Assembly (NCBI GenBank): GCA_027574665.1
Contig: CM050648.1
Coordinates: forward strand, 49,195,200 to 49,259,199
From: Rhynochetos jubatus
Lineage: Eukaryota; Chordata; Aves; Eurypygiformes; Rhynochetidae
DNA: 64,000 nt
Direction: 5' to 3'
Positions 11,688-25,435 of this stretch are shown piece after piece; the first letter of the stretch is position 1, and each line of letters begins with the position of its first letter. A program made the position numbers and the translations under genes. Under the pieces are notes generated by a model. It worked only from the letters and a program-made list of their open reading frames with translations. It made no database searches and was not told the origin of the DNA.

Positions 11688-14600
11688 ATGGTGAGGAGTA
11701 AAAATATCTTCCTCATGTTAAGATCACCCTGCCCCAAAAAGGTCTGTGATTCAGAGGATGATGCTTCTACTGGTCATATAAGTGATCAGTAGAATTAGTA
11801 AAGAAATTTCTGTGCAAGGAACACTGGAGTTTGATCAATTGAAAGTACTTAAGTGTTGCTGCTTTCTTTCTAAGTATTCTTTTTCTTTGGCTTTTGTTGT
11901 TTTCCTCCAAAGTAATCGTGCACTTGTGCCACAAGTGTTTGTGGCATAGAGATAATGTTTCGGGTAGTTTTATTACTACAGTCACATTTTGCTCTTAAAT
12001 AAATAGCAATAAAACTGAGCAAATAAATATGTTTGTATTTCATGTAATGCCAAATACTCTATCTAATCAAAAATGTTCACTTGGAACTGCATATACCTAG
12101 GATTTTTCTCCAGCTACTTATAAAACAAAATATTTGCGAGGGAAGAGGGCCTAATCTGATGTCTAAACACCTCATGCAAGGTAGCAGTAAGCATCTGCCT
12201 TGTAATGGTGCTGTGAGCTGGGGAACAAGGAATGGTCGAAGGGAGGGAAGGCAGAGCCTGACAGGGAGGTGAATATCACACAGGTGCTGTGACATTCAGC
12301 GGGGGTGGGGGCAGGAAATGCCTGGGACTGACTGACTAGGTGGGCCCAAGAAAAGCAGAAAATCCAAATCAGACTCCTATGAGTTTGCTTTCCTGAACCA
12401 GATAGTTTAATCAAGTGAACCATAAATAGTCTTTTAAATGAGAAATGTTCATAGGACATAATGATTTAGTCTTAAACTGCTATGGATACCAGTGAGGGGA
12501 GGCATTCAGACTGCTGCAAACCTGAAAGCTCTAAGTTTCGAAGAGAAATGCTACTTGCCCTAAGGAGAGTGTAGTGAGGTGATCACCCTCTGCCAGGTAA
12601 GACATCAGGTCACCTCTCAGCTTCAAGTATGTCAAGCAGAGGCTTATGAAGCCAATTTTCTTTGGCAGAGAAGAAAAACTAAATCGGGTCAGTTCCAAAG
12701 GTCTCTCAAGCTTAACATAATGTCTCTGCAACAGTGCCTAGAGTAGACTATGTGAAAATAAGGCAAATTTATAATAATAATTCAGAAAATTTTCTTTGTT
12801 CGTTGTTATTTATGATTTAGAGGCTTTCTGGATTGGAGATGTGTTCAGTATTATTATTATTCCTTCTTTCATCAATTTGTACAGTGTTGTTTTGACAGAT
12901 GCCTTTCTTCTGTGTTTCCTCTGTTGAGAAGTGCCCAGCTTGAGTGTACTGGAGACTCCTAATAGCATTTTTCCTATGATGCTGTTTAATTCTATGGAAA
13001 TATTCACCAGAGTATGATATCATTGGATCACTAAAACAGATTTTCTACCTTCTGTCCCAGTAAGAATGTAATTTATTTATGATAAATTAAAAAAAAAAAA
13101 AGTGACTAATAGGTGATTGCCTCAGCAGAACATCCTGGCTGCTTTTTTACATTCTTGGTACTTTTCTGTACTTTTCTCTAGTAAAAACTATTGGTTGGGC
13201 CTGACTGATTGTATGACTTCAGCTTTGTACCTATCGAAGAATTGACAGTAACTTGGACAATGTTGTTTTCCAATTATTTTTTTAAAAGGAGGGCAGGGGA
13301 GAAATCTATTTAACTGCACTCATGACTGTTCTGGGATTGACTTCCCACATGTGTAAATAAACTGTCTTTCAGAGAGGGAGATTTTGATAAGAGCAGGTCA
13401 GAGATCTTACAGACATTTGAGGGGAGAGAGGGTTGGGTATAAAGCACTTTCTTCATAAGAGGGAATTATAATTTTTAAAAAATGAATAACAGGTAGAACT
13501 GCACTCCTCTGCTATCGAGGTCAGTAACATGACTGAAATAATGATTAGTTTTTGATTAGATGGGTATTTTTTTCTGTGCCTTTGACAAAAATACATCTAG
13601 TGCTTAAGATTGAAAATGAAAGAAATAAGTGATTTCCCTGTTTTTGTATAAAACACCAACAGTTCTGAATGCCACATGTGCTTAATGTTACTTGTACAAT
13701 GATTAGAAATGGAGTTGACAGCCTGAGTTGGGCAAAACTTTTGCTGGGTATGGGTAGCAAATAGAAGGATAACTTGTTTGGTTAGTTTTTTTTTTTAACA
13801 CCATCTATAGTGAAATTTTAGTGTATCAATATCAGCTGCAACACCTTTGGGAACAGAATAATGATTAAACAGTGTTCGTGAAGCTATTGCCATCGCCCTT
13901 TCGACTGCTTAGAGGAACTGACCTGCTGCCATTTCATCTTAGAAGAGCTGTCTGTCATCAGTGGGTTATAGGTATGCCAATTCACTTCTTCAGCATGGAG
14001 AAACTGAGCATCTCATAACAACTGAAGGTGTTCTAGTTATGAAACTGCTGCCTAGACTTTAGCAGACAAAAATTCAGTTTTCCTGTCTTAGCTGACAGTT
14101 GACGAGGATGGTGACAGTAGTGTCAAATGGTCACTGTTGAATTAAATTTTTCAGGTGTGAGGGATGCATGAATAAAAACAAAAAGAGCTTTACTAATTTG
14201 AAGCAATTTAGCTAACCACCAATAACGACAATTTTTTGGAAGAAAAAACCACAAGCCTAGATGGGTCAAAGAAATGCTCTAAAAGAAATAAAGCTTAATG
14301 CTAAATAGATGAAAGTAACTACATAAACTTTCATTAAAAAAATTTCCTGACAAGAGTTTACACTTGAAACAAAAACATACTTGGAAAATGAAATTGTAAA
14401 GACTTTTTTAGACTCTTGTAAGGATATGTTTTTTCTTTGCATTCCAGAATAATAATGATGAAGTGAATTGTTAAGGTTATCTGAAAATATTTCAGAATAA
14501 TTTTTACTGGAAAATATATTTTTATCAAAGTAGAAACCAAATGCAAATAAAAAGTACAGACTCTCTTGTTTATTTCAAAGAAAATCTAATAAAAATAAAA

Positions 14601-17600
14601 TATACATTATCTAATCTCTGGGCTTTCTTTTTAAGGAACTGTTTGATTCAAAGCAATATATGATGTGTAGCTTAAACTCAGTGTCCTGTTAAAAATGGAA
14701 AAAATTAGAATGTCAGACTTTTCTTCAGAAGAGTAATTGAGGCTTTTACTAGCTGTAACAAAGGACTCTTAAATTCATGCTGATATATTGGAGATGCATT
14801 ATAGATTACTGGGTTTGAATTTAAGAATGAGAAGGCAAATGATAATGTATCACTTAATTTATTTGACAAATGTACTTTGTTTAATTAGGTACAGTACTTC
14901 ATAGACTATTAGCAAATATTTTGTGGTCTGTCCTCTAAAAAATGATTTCTCATAAAGAGACATTCTAAAAGCAATCGATTAAGTTTTGATTTGAGATGAA
15001 GCGACCTCAGAATTTTGTGAGCAAAGTCTGCCTGTGCAGTTTATTGAAGCATGAGTAGGAGAGTCTGATAGAGAAATCAGTTTTGTCCATCCTTCATTGA
15101 ACTTGTGTGGGTTTTATTTTAAATCTATTAAGTTACATTTTCTGATAGGAACTCTTACTGTCTTTTGTTGGAACCATTAGATAAAGGTTGCATTCCTTTT
15201 TAATTCAATTCCTGAAAGTAAGAAAAAGGCAACATTCAGTCATAGATTAAATTATCTCCAAAGCAGATCTGATCAAACATTTTAAAGCTTTCAGAAAGTA
15301 ATATAAGTCCTCTCACTCTATTGTTTCTTTCATGTATTTCTTGCTTGGAGAAACCTTGTGTTTGTAACAAAATATATCCTTTTTCAGAAGTAAATTTTCT
15401 TGGGGAAGAAGTCTTCTGGAATTCTGTTTTTAGTAATTGTCCAGTTAAGAAATGCAAGAACATATATTTCAGATTGCTGAATCTCTAGTGAAAAAGTTCA
15501 AACACTTTGAGTTAAAAAAGAAAGTCACTGCCTAAACCATGGCAACTGTTTTGAGGATGACTTCTAACCTGGTAGTTTCTATCAGCCTGTCCTAATGGGT
15601 ACTATAGTGAAACAGTAAAGGCTTACTCTTGAATATAAAACAGCATTTCAGAAGCTACGGAGCATCATGCCTTCTATATGTGAAATGCAAATGGATAGGA
15701 GAAAGTGACATATACACTTGCTTTTCATTGTTACGGTGACAGGCGGTAGATGGGACTGCAGGTTTATGCGTGCTTCATACTTTTTTGCCTGACAGTAGAA
15801 ATGCCAGTACAAATTTGACTCCTCTCTTTCTTAAATTGTAAAATGTCTGTCAGTAGTTGCAGTGGTTTATGGAAATGAGGGTAATGTCAGCTTACTTCAG
15901 TGTTACGATTTTCATGCTTTAAGCAAGTAAGACCACTTTCATAGCTCACTTGTAGTCTGAAAAGTTTAAGGTATTTTGGATTTGAGCAATAATGCATTGT
16001 AACACATTTCCCACATGGTACTGAACATCACACGGCTGTTGCCACCAAGACACTTGAATGCTTTCAGCCCGTGTTTATAAAATCCCAAAATGAGTGTCTC
16101 TGGATGCCCTTGGGTGTAAATAGTCCTGTAGTGGATGGTGCTGCTCCTCCTGCCCCTGCTTAGGAATGTGCTGTTCCTCTCACAGGTCCTAGGGTTGAAA
16201 AAAAAAAAAAAGAAGGAAATTTGCTGTTGTATTTTAGCCTGGGACATTAATAGATTATGGTTGTGGAGTCATTTGACCCCCAGTTTAGTTGCAGAAGATC
16301 AAGATTTTTCCATGCTGTGTTAAACCATGGTGGTGACACATGGATCAAAGAGGAGTTGTGTATTGGTTTAAGGGGACTTACGGAAGGTTTTGTAAATTGT
16401 GTATGGAGATTTCAAATCATGATTTGTATCTTAAGAGTAGGCCCATGAGTTGTGAAATACAGGAGAAAGAAGGAGACAAGATGTGTAGGAGGGTGTTTGG
16501 GAAAGAAATGTTAGGGTCAGTAGGCTAATCTTCCTGACCAGTACAGTTAGTGCAGAGGGAGACACTTCCTTTTGTCCTCCAAGATAACTACAGGTCTCCG
16601 TTTCTCCTGTGGTGTAGTGTCAGTGAGGTGGGTGTAGCACACTAGTGTGGAGAGAGTTGGTAATATTTGTTGTTTGGAGTATGGGCAGACTGGGGGACCA
16701 GTAACATTTGTCTGGGTGAAGCTGAAAACAAGTTGAGAGCAGGCAGGTACAGGTGCAGGAAGGTTATTGGTTTGAAATTTCAAAATAACAATTAGGTGTT
16801 TTTGTTGGATTTTGCTGGTCGCAATTACAAACCCAGTTTAATTACCTTTTCAGAACACCTCCCATGGTTCTGCTGTCTTTCCAAGGGCTTAAAGAATCTA
16901 GAAAGAGGCTGGTTTCCCCTGCCTAACATTAGGCTTGTGAATACCCCTTAAAGGTACTACAGCTTGTGTTCTTTCTACATAAACATTTTAAAGAGGGTGT
17001 GCAAAGGAAATGTAGCCAAGAATAGAAAGGAGTTTCATGTTGCTAGGTTATATGAAACTGCAAAGGCTTGCCAGGTTCTTCCATGGTTATTCAGCTTAGT
17101 TAACCCTTTGTGCATTGTATAGTTCAAGTTAACATTTTTAAGATCCTTCTGAAAGACCAGTTCAGGTGCTAATCAATGAAGTGCAGATGCTCCTCTGTGA
17201 ATATAGGAGGGGAAAAATGATGCAAAATAGATCCACAACATAAAATGCTGTGAGAAGGGTTATATAGTGTGCTGCACCCCATTTCAGCCATTATACATTT
17301 AGAAATCTTTCTTCTGCTTTATGAAGGTAGATGGCTTTTGCTTGATATGTGATGTGCTGGTAAACAGCAAATTCAGACATTTATGGCATCAGACTCTCTT
17401 GCCTCCCCTTCCTGTGAGAGGAAGGGTGATCTCTTAATCGGGATTCTGAATAAGATGGAAGATAATGTGCTTTGTCTGAGCTTGCCATAGATTTTTTAGT
17501 TTTCTGTATTGTTGAAGGTATGTCCCAGATCCCTGTCCGCAAAGCAGGGTTGATGCCCGGTCCTACTTTGCAGGTTTCCTATGGTATTTGGATCCCATAC

Positions 17601-19620
17601 GAAGAGAGTTGTATCATCTGAAGTTCAACAGAGGTTTTTCCATGTTTGGTGTTCTTTGAGACCTTCCCTTACAAAGGCAAGAGAACATTCCTCACAGAAA
17701 GATGAAACTCTGTTTATTCCATTTCTTCTTAGTAACTCTGAAAACCTGAGACACTATGAATTAAATACTGAGATAGAATTTTGCATTCCTCAGGATTTAT
17801 GCTCTGCTTTCATAGTTTACAAAGTTCTTATAACCTGTTCATTTATCTTATCAAAATGCATTATCTAGTCAGATAAAATGTTTTCTTACAAATGATAATG
17901 GCTACTGTATACAGGTGCAGAAGCTGCGGTTGCAAAGTGAGCAGGCTGTGCATAAAATCTAAACTGTGTAAATACTTCTTCATTTATTGTAGTTTAAGAA
18001 CTGTCAGTAACTGGTATGTCAGTATGAATATTTAGTTAACTTCATTTAGAAGCTAATTCTGTTCACCGTCTCAAATTTTCTATTTTTTGGTTTTGTATAT
18101 CCTTTTATATTTGGCCCAATAAAGTGAAATTAAAAAAAAAAAACCAAACCCTCAACAAATATATTGTGTTTTCCTTTGCTAATATTGACTAATATTAAAT
18201 ATTTAATTACAATAATAAATAAAACAGATTAAAAAAACCCGTAAGTCTAATAAATTCGAGATTAGACTTTCAGTAAATATTATGTCAATATTTGAAAGGC
18301 AGTTATACATAACTTGAGTATTCACGTATTTAAGATCCAAAAGTAGAGAAAAAATACAATTTATAGTTTACTAACCATTTAAACTAGAAACACATAAGAA
18401 AGTTAGTCTTGAATTTCAGCATCTACTCCCTCTAAGGGAGTGGTGGTTGAAGTTGCTTCAGTGCTGTTTATATAAAAGATATTAATGTTGATCACAGTGG
18501 TCTGACCAAGAATTGTTTCATAAACCTCCTTTACCTATCATATATCTGTATTGTATGTTTACTCTGGAGGGGGGTGTTAATAATTAAATATTTTACATCA
18601 GGTAGATTAAGTCCTAATAGAGTCTGAATATTTCTGCATATAATAAGTTTTTACAATGTTCTATTTCCCTTTTTGTTGCCTCTCATTATCAAAAGCAAAG
18701 TAGAGTATTTTTGATGGGGATTTTTTGAGCGTAATACGTGTATGGATTTATTCTTATTTTCTACATATTTGAGAGGAAAACTGTTCACTTGAATGAAGGA
18801 TTGTTCTAGAGGGGCAAAGAGTGAAGCAAAGACAGTGAAAAACACACCTTGCAGTGGTTGAGGTGATAATTTGTGTTGTTAACACCTCAACTGGACATGG
18901 CTTCAGGTGCTTATTATTATCAAGGATATACCTTCTCAAGATAAAGTCGTTAAATTTGCTGTGCAGTATCCAAACTACCACTTTTTATCTGAGCTTGACA
19001 GATTCACAGCTTCTTTTTGTTCTCCCTTTTCTCTTGCAATCCCTCAGACAGAATGTTTTCTCATAATTTTAATTCCAACAGCTATATATAATAAGGTATA
19101 TTAAAGTAGGAGAAGAAAAATATTCAGAACCAATAGACACCAATAAATAAAGAAGATCAAGTTAGCTTAAGCGCATTAACTTCCTTTGCTTTTCTTATCT
19201 GCACCCAAGAGCCTCAAACTACCTCCTCCTTTCACATAAAAGTCATAATATTTTATTGTGAGGCTGTTCTTTTGTGCCAAAAATACTTTAAAAGAAAATG
19301 TTTATAATACAATGTAAAGTGAAAAAAGGAAATCAGTTGTACCAGCACTAAGAGTGGAGGAAAACTATGTGAAAAATGCAAAGCATTGCTATTTGTATGT
19401 ATCCTCCTATGCTGTCCAAAGTACTGTCACCATAAAGGCCTTATTTGTTGCAACAGAAATTTTGTTTGAACAGGACAACCAATTCTGTCCTTAAATTAAA
19501 AATAAATGGTATTTTACCTCTGAAGCTGGTTTCCTATTATTCATAGTGCTGTATCTGTTTAGCTTGGTGATGAAAGGTGGAAGCCATTCAAGGCTTTTGG
19601 TTTCTTGCTAGCTGAAACTA
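11688..19620. other. AT-rich non-coding DNA, no recognisable gene
   Basis: This 8-kb stretch has no recognisable gene or interspersed repeat. It contains ATT/AAT microsatellite patches at about 12769-12783 and 12849-12864, an A14 run at 16198-16211, an A11 run near 13090, and an AATAAA followed by an A12 run at 18118-18143. Open frames (up to 95 codons) lack motifs. A GC-richer stretch at about 12180-12350 contains G-runs (GGGGGTGGGGG) but no gene. Confidence 0.5.
18118..18143 (+). other. AATAAA followed by A12 tract (possible transcript 3' end or chance)
   Basis: AATAAA at 18118-18123 is followed nine bases later by a run of 12 A (18132-18143). This is the layout of a polyadenylated 3' end that was copied into the genome, or of a polyadenylation site at an A-rich spot. 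I cannot recognise any mRNA upstream of it, and no flanking direct repeat is obvious. In AT-rich DNA this can arise by chance, and processed retrocopies are rare in birds because CR1 does not use poly(A). Confidence 0.2.
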
Positions 19621-19625
19621 TGGAT

Positions 19626-19654
19626 TTTAGTGCCCACTGTCCATGGGCACTAAA
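19626..19654. repeat. Perfect 11-bp inverted repeat, 7-nt loop
   Basis: TTTAGTGCCCA at 19626-19636 is followed by a 7-nt loop and the exact reverse complement TGGGCACTAAA at 19644-19654. As RNA the stem could extend to 15 pairs (19622-19658) using G-U pairs. This is short for a microRNA precursor, and nothing shows that it is transcribed. It could form a hairpin or small cruciform, or be a dyad protein-binding site. Confidence 0.8.
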
Positions 19655-19659
19655 GTTCC

Positions 19660-22600
19660 AGAGAAATCTGTACCTAGAAACCATTACCAGGACAATTTTA
19701 CTTGTAAGTTACAGAGCATGAAATGGTACTGAGGTTTTACATACACACATCTTAATTAGAAGTGGAGTTGGGCTTTGCTTTGAGTATTGTTCTACCTTTT
19801 TCTAATACCAGCCATCTGATGTCCAGCTTGAAGTCTCAGAGATGTACAGCTGGTTTATAATTTTGAATGTCTCTGTTGTCCTCACAAACGAGCAGCAGTA
19901 TAGAAGGGCTCTAGGAGCCTAGAAATGGCTCCATCTCATGTGGATAAACTGGAGATGTCATTCCTACAAACCCAGGATTTTTTGCTTGTTCAGGGAGACA
20001 TCAATAGCTCAGCATGCTCTGCAGGTAACCCCCTCACTTCTTACTTGGAAAAAAAAACGTGGTGAGACTTGAGCAGGGTCACTAAGTGGAACAACTTGTC
20101 AAAAGTCTTGCACATGTTGAGTTCACAGTGGGAAACAGAAGGAAAACTAACTGTCCTAATTCATAAAATGGCCAAACAGTGAGAGCATTTGATTCTGGAT
20201 AAGAGAATAATTCCATTGCCTGTTTGAAACATAAGAAAGTAAAAATCTCTGGGCTGTATTTTTGTCTTGCATTTGGTACCAGGATTTTTTAATCTACATA
20301 AACTGTTATTTTATATGCTGTTTCTTGTCCCTTTAACCTGTATATGCAGTAAGCTCTTGGGCTAGTGGGAAGAGAGCATCTTCTCGTATGTAGATGAGAT
20401 ATGGATAACTTTTCCTTTTCTAGCTTTGCAAACTTTTCTTTCTAGATCATCATGGCTTTAACACAAAATGGTTTTGATTTATTTTCTCTTCTCTGGTGCT
20501 TCCATAACTTAAAGGTGTTCAATGATTTATTTTATTTTTTACTATTTTGTATATAAGTGGGTATAGTTGATTATCATGTCATGCTTACAAAAGGAAGGTT
20601 TTTATCTCTTATCAAGAGTTAGCTAGCTTCAGCCATGCTTTTAATTATTTATTAAAAACAGAACTTATGAAGTATTGCAAGTAATGTAAGAGTTAGAGGT
20701 TGGCAGACAAGTATGCTTTGCTCCTTCTGGCTAGTAATTGCAGGGTCTGTTCTCCCACACCCTTGCTTTATATATAGGAGGAGGAATGAATAGAAGAAGA
20801 TACTTTGAATATTAAAAGACTATGCTTCTGGTAGTTTATGGGTTGGTTGGCTGACATAAACTGAGAACATTTTGCTCACATAATGAAGTGTAAAGTATTT
20901 TTGTGACTCCTTATAAAACCAAACAGCAAAAAACCGAGGATATAGCTACTCACAGATACTTGGTTCTAATATACCAGATTCTTCATGGATTACTGAGCTG
21001 CTCTGCAACTTCATAGGAGCGTGAGGGTATATAGGAACAAAGCAATTAAAGTGCTATTTTTGCTCTTTTTGTGTCTCTAAACATAAATAATTTATACATT
21101 CAATATCTTGGCATCTTAAAAATATATAATTTGAGTAAAACATCTCAGTAGTGATTCAAGCTCTCCATGACATTTAAGACCTAAATCATCTTTAAAAATA
21201 TCCCTATGTTTAAATGTAACCTAAGAGGCAAAATACAACAAAGTTCATGTTTTCCTATACATGGATCATAAAGTGGTTAGATCGCTACATTCCTCACTGG
21301 ATGTTGAAACCTCAGAATACAAATGGGATTTTAAGTCTCCATCTTCCTTTCCTTTAGAAGATGGTGTCACGCTCCATTCCCTTTCTGGGGAGCAGCTAAA
21401 ACCATATTATAAAAAGTGTATTTCTTGATGTTCAGTTAGTTATTTTTCTTGCTTTGTTCCCACTCCCTCTTACTTATTGGCGTGACTTTGATAGTCTGTA
21501 GGGGATTACCTATATTGGAAAGCTTGCTTCTCATTTATATTTACCATTTTTTTATAGTTGTCTTTTTGCAGTACTTTATTTTTCAGAGTTGTTTTTTCTT
21601 TTAGAACTTTGGGATTTTTTCTATAGCAGCAGTAAAAACTTGGCTTGGAAGAATCTGCTGGACACTATAGGAGTTTGATGATAACATTTACCTACAACTA
21701 GCATATCTTATTTTCAGCAGAGTTTCAAACATTACCTTAAGGCAGGTATTAACAACATAGACGTTGATTTTTTAAATTTGCTTAAAAAGGTACTGAGTCT
21801 TATTTTGATGTTTTTTACTTAATAGGTGTACTGATGGTTGGATGTTATTATAGCCCAGTACTTCCTAGAAAAATTGAAACCCTTTACTGTTCCTGTGTTC
21901 TCATGTCTCTTAATGAATTATAGAATTGCTACAGAGGAATACTGAAAAAAATGTGCTGTGAGTCTGAAAAGCTGTGGAGAGAAGGAAGGTAGCAGGAGAA
22001 AAATAGCACTGCAGATATGACTAATTTATTTACTGATCAATGCTACTTTAATAAACGTTTTGAAGATGTATACTCCATACCGTGATATTCAAGTTTTGCA
22101 ATTAACAGTAATGGAGTCGAAAGAGTGTTCTGAATTATGCCCGAAAACTTGTGTGCTTGTAGAGTACTTCGGAGATAAAAATCTTCTTGCAGTTATTTTA
22201 CTATGCGGAAGAGATTTGTTACAATTCTCTGCCTCTCTATAACCAATATTTGCAGCTTAAATTATAATTGTTTGTTCAGACTGCAATTATTCTGGTATGA
22301 ACAGTAGTACATGGCCATCAGAGCTCAAATGCAGTATCTCGAGGCAAGATCTCTGGAGCCAGTGGAACAGGGGTTATTGAACAGAAAGTGGAGAAGGGAT
22401 GCTGTCAGGTGGAACCATAGTAGAATTCAAGTGGAATGAGTTTTCCAGATGAGGAGGCATATTTCATGAGGGATGAAGATAAAGGTTGAGAAGGAGAAAC
22501 TGTGTTTGAGAGTTCTCCTTTTCATTTAAGGTAGAAGAACCACTTCTCAAACTTGCAGCACAACAAGACATCTGGATGTTGCTGTAAGATGAGCATAGAC

Positions 22601-25405
22601 TGTTGCTTTGGAAGATATGCTTCTGGTATTCGTTGACATCTTACTCCTGCTACAGGGATCTGGAACTCTGAGATGTTGAGATGAATGCACAGAGCTAGCA
22701 AGACAGGAAATACTGAGGTTCTTATGTATACCTAAGGAAATACTGAAGATAATAGACCTGAAATTAGGAGAAATTGGAATCTTTTAGACAAATCCTACAC
22801 ACAAAGGACTGCACTGAATGCATTTTTACAGGAAGCAGGTTTTGTTTGATAGGTTAAATGAGGAGTATATACATCAATGAAGTGGAAAGATAACTTGGTG
22901 ACGTCTGTGAAACAAAAGCTGCTCTTGGCCCTTAGAAAAAGGCAAGTCAGCATTTTTAGCTGAACAGCAAAAATTTGAATACAAGTTATAAGATGAGAAG
23001 TGTCATGAAAATAAGGCATCATTACTTATGTACACCTCAGTGCACTAGGTGTTACCACAAAATTGAGTACTTGTAGGTAGGACGTTAAATCATAGAAGTG
23101 AGCACTAAACCTGCATGCTCAGCACTGGTAATATAAGGAGGTTCATTCCACATAGCTGAGTCTGTAGAAATTGAAGTCAAGTCTGGTCATTCAAAATACC
23201 AGCAGTAAGACTACTCATTAATCACATTAGAGACTCATCTCATTCGGTGAAATAGTAGGTGTGATGTGTTTAGGTTCTTGAAGAACTAGCTGCTCATTAG
23301 GAGAGAAAGTAATTTCAGTTAGCTTTAAATCACTCTCACAGACTGTGGGATACTTTTTTGAGAATCCACTGGCCATGAATCGAGCAGTTCTGGAGGGCTG
23401 TGCAAGTGAAGCCATGACATACTGTAATGTTCATGGGCTATAGAAGACTTCATGTGACACTGCCTACAGCAGCTCCTCGCTCGTGTGGACCCCATCTTGG
23501 GGACTGCAGGACAAGAAGAAGTTATCTTCTCTCTGGGGAGGAAACTATCCACTCCTCTCTCTCTAATGTGCCTGGGGATGCTGAGGCTGCAGCAAATGTG
23601 TCCTTTACAGAATGTGCCCTGCGTGCTTTAGTTAGGGTTCCTTACAGAAGGATGTCACCTGTTTAAAATACTGCCATGGTTCCAAATACTGTCAGAGAAA
23701 TACTGGAAGGGAAAAATGACAACTGGTTTTTATTATATTTTCAAGCTCTTAAAGCAGAAGAGCTATTAAACCAAACAGGATCCACATCTCTTTTCTACTA
23801 CGATCCCTTGTCCCTTTGACAGTTCTGCCTCTTGGCAAACTGATGGTTCTTGGGAAAACAACTCGCGTATCATTGCACCTACTCTTTGAAATGCTCATGT
23901 TGTCTCTATCTCTGCCATCCTAATGTCTTATTGCTGAGACACCTACCAACAGTTATAGGAGAGTATGGTAGCAGGAAACTTAAATTCAGTGAATGAGATG
24001 AAAATCTGCATGCAAAATCTTAGGGTTCCTTTCTCCAAACCAGTAAATCCTTTCCAATAAAAGCATGTTTTGCTTTTCCCACCCACTAAGCACAGTGCTA
24101 CTGAAGTGTGGGAGAGCAGCCACTAACTTAGCATTGTACAAATTTACAAAGTTTTAACCTGGGTCCAGACTAGTTGCCCACTGTACTGGCAAAAAACCCC
24201 AAATTCTTCTTTGGCTTTATAAAGCTTGGCTGACCTATCCAGTGGGAAAAATGGAAAAGGCAAATCCAGAAAGGAAGGACAGGCAAAAAAGAGGGGTAAC
24301 TACTGTCACATAGTTTTCCCTAAAGACACAGTGGGAGTGGAAACCCAGGAAGAGTGTGAAATTAAACCATATATTTGTTATCTATACTATAAAAGTTTCC
24401 CTGTGCTGTACAGAAGGATGCAATATTAGTTCCTGTTACATGCTGCCAGATTTGAGATAGTATCTTAGTTCTCATGTTTCTTAGTGGTAGATTAAAGTTA
24501 GTCTCATGAAAGCCCTTTTTTTTTTTTTTTCTCCTGCATAATGCCGGACAATGTTAGTACATTACTCCATCCTTACTTTCTTGCCCTTGAACTTTAATGC
24601 TGCTTTTGCCATGATGTCCAATCTTTACTTATGCTCGACTGAGGCATAAGGACATGTGGAGAGGTATGCTTTACATGATGAGCATGGCAGATGTGGCTAT
24701 CAGACCACCAGGCACAGCAAGTTTGTAATTTTTTTTTTTTTTTCCTTCTGGTGAGATATAATTACCAAAATGTATTTGTTACCAGCTTCAAAACTAAAAC
24801 TAGATTATATGTATCCTTTCTAACTTGTATAAGTGAGATGTTTTGGCATAATTTTCCTGTATTAAATCTAACTGTGGTAAGTTAAAAATGGAGGCTATTA
24901 TCTAATTGTATTTCATATTATGAAACATGTTTTGTGGATTTTTTTGTTTCCCTCCCCCACCCACCTATAACCTGAAGTGCAAGGGAAAAATAACTTAAGT
25001 AGCAATGTGGAGTTGGTACTGTTACAAAGCATTATTAAAGCAAGCTACCAAACTAGAAAGCATAGTCCTGTAAATTTAAAGCAGTGCCACATTTGTTCTA
25101 GGTGTTTTTCTCTGAAGAAATGCTTAATCTTCTAAATGAAACTGAACCTCTTCTTCCTTGAACGAATTTTTTGTAAAAAAATACTACAGTGTCAAAAGAA
25201 TTTATTTGTAAGATTTTAAACCAAATAGATCTTCACTGATGAAATAGCTACCAGGTACACTTCCCATAAATAACAATGCCAGAGGTGCAGGTCTTCATCA
25301 TTATGACTTTTCGTACAATGTCAGCAATAATGTACATAGAAGTATTTGATCATTTTGAGGTTGGCATGTTCCACTTTCAAAACCAAATCCAACTGATTTT
25401 TTTAA
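19660..25405. other. Non-coding DNA, no recognisable gene
   Basis: No gene or clear repeat was recognised. T runs of 15 occur at 24516-24530 and 24729-24743. The stretch 22320-23680 is less AT-rich than its flanks and contains several modest open frames on both strands (for example 23227-23415 minus and 23427-23666 plus). None has a familiar motif or is flanked by a convincing splice-site pair, so I leave them uncalled. An old unrecognised repeat is possible there. Confidence 0.45.
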
Positions 25406-25410
25406 GTCTA

Positions 25411-25435
25411 ACTAGTGATACATTGTATCACTAGT
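25411..25435. repeat. Perfect 11-bp inverted repeat, 3-nt loop
   Basis: ACTAGTGATAC (25411-25421) and its exact reverse complement GTATCACTAGT (25425-25435) flank an ATT loop. The 25-bp dyad is followed closely by a second small palindrome, TTGTACAA (about 25439-25446). It could be a cruciform-forming site or a dimeric protein-binding site. I know of no element family with this sequence. Confidence 0.85.
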
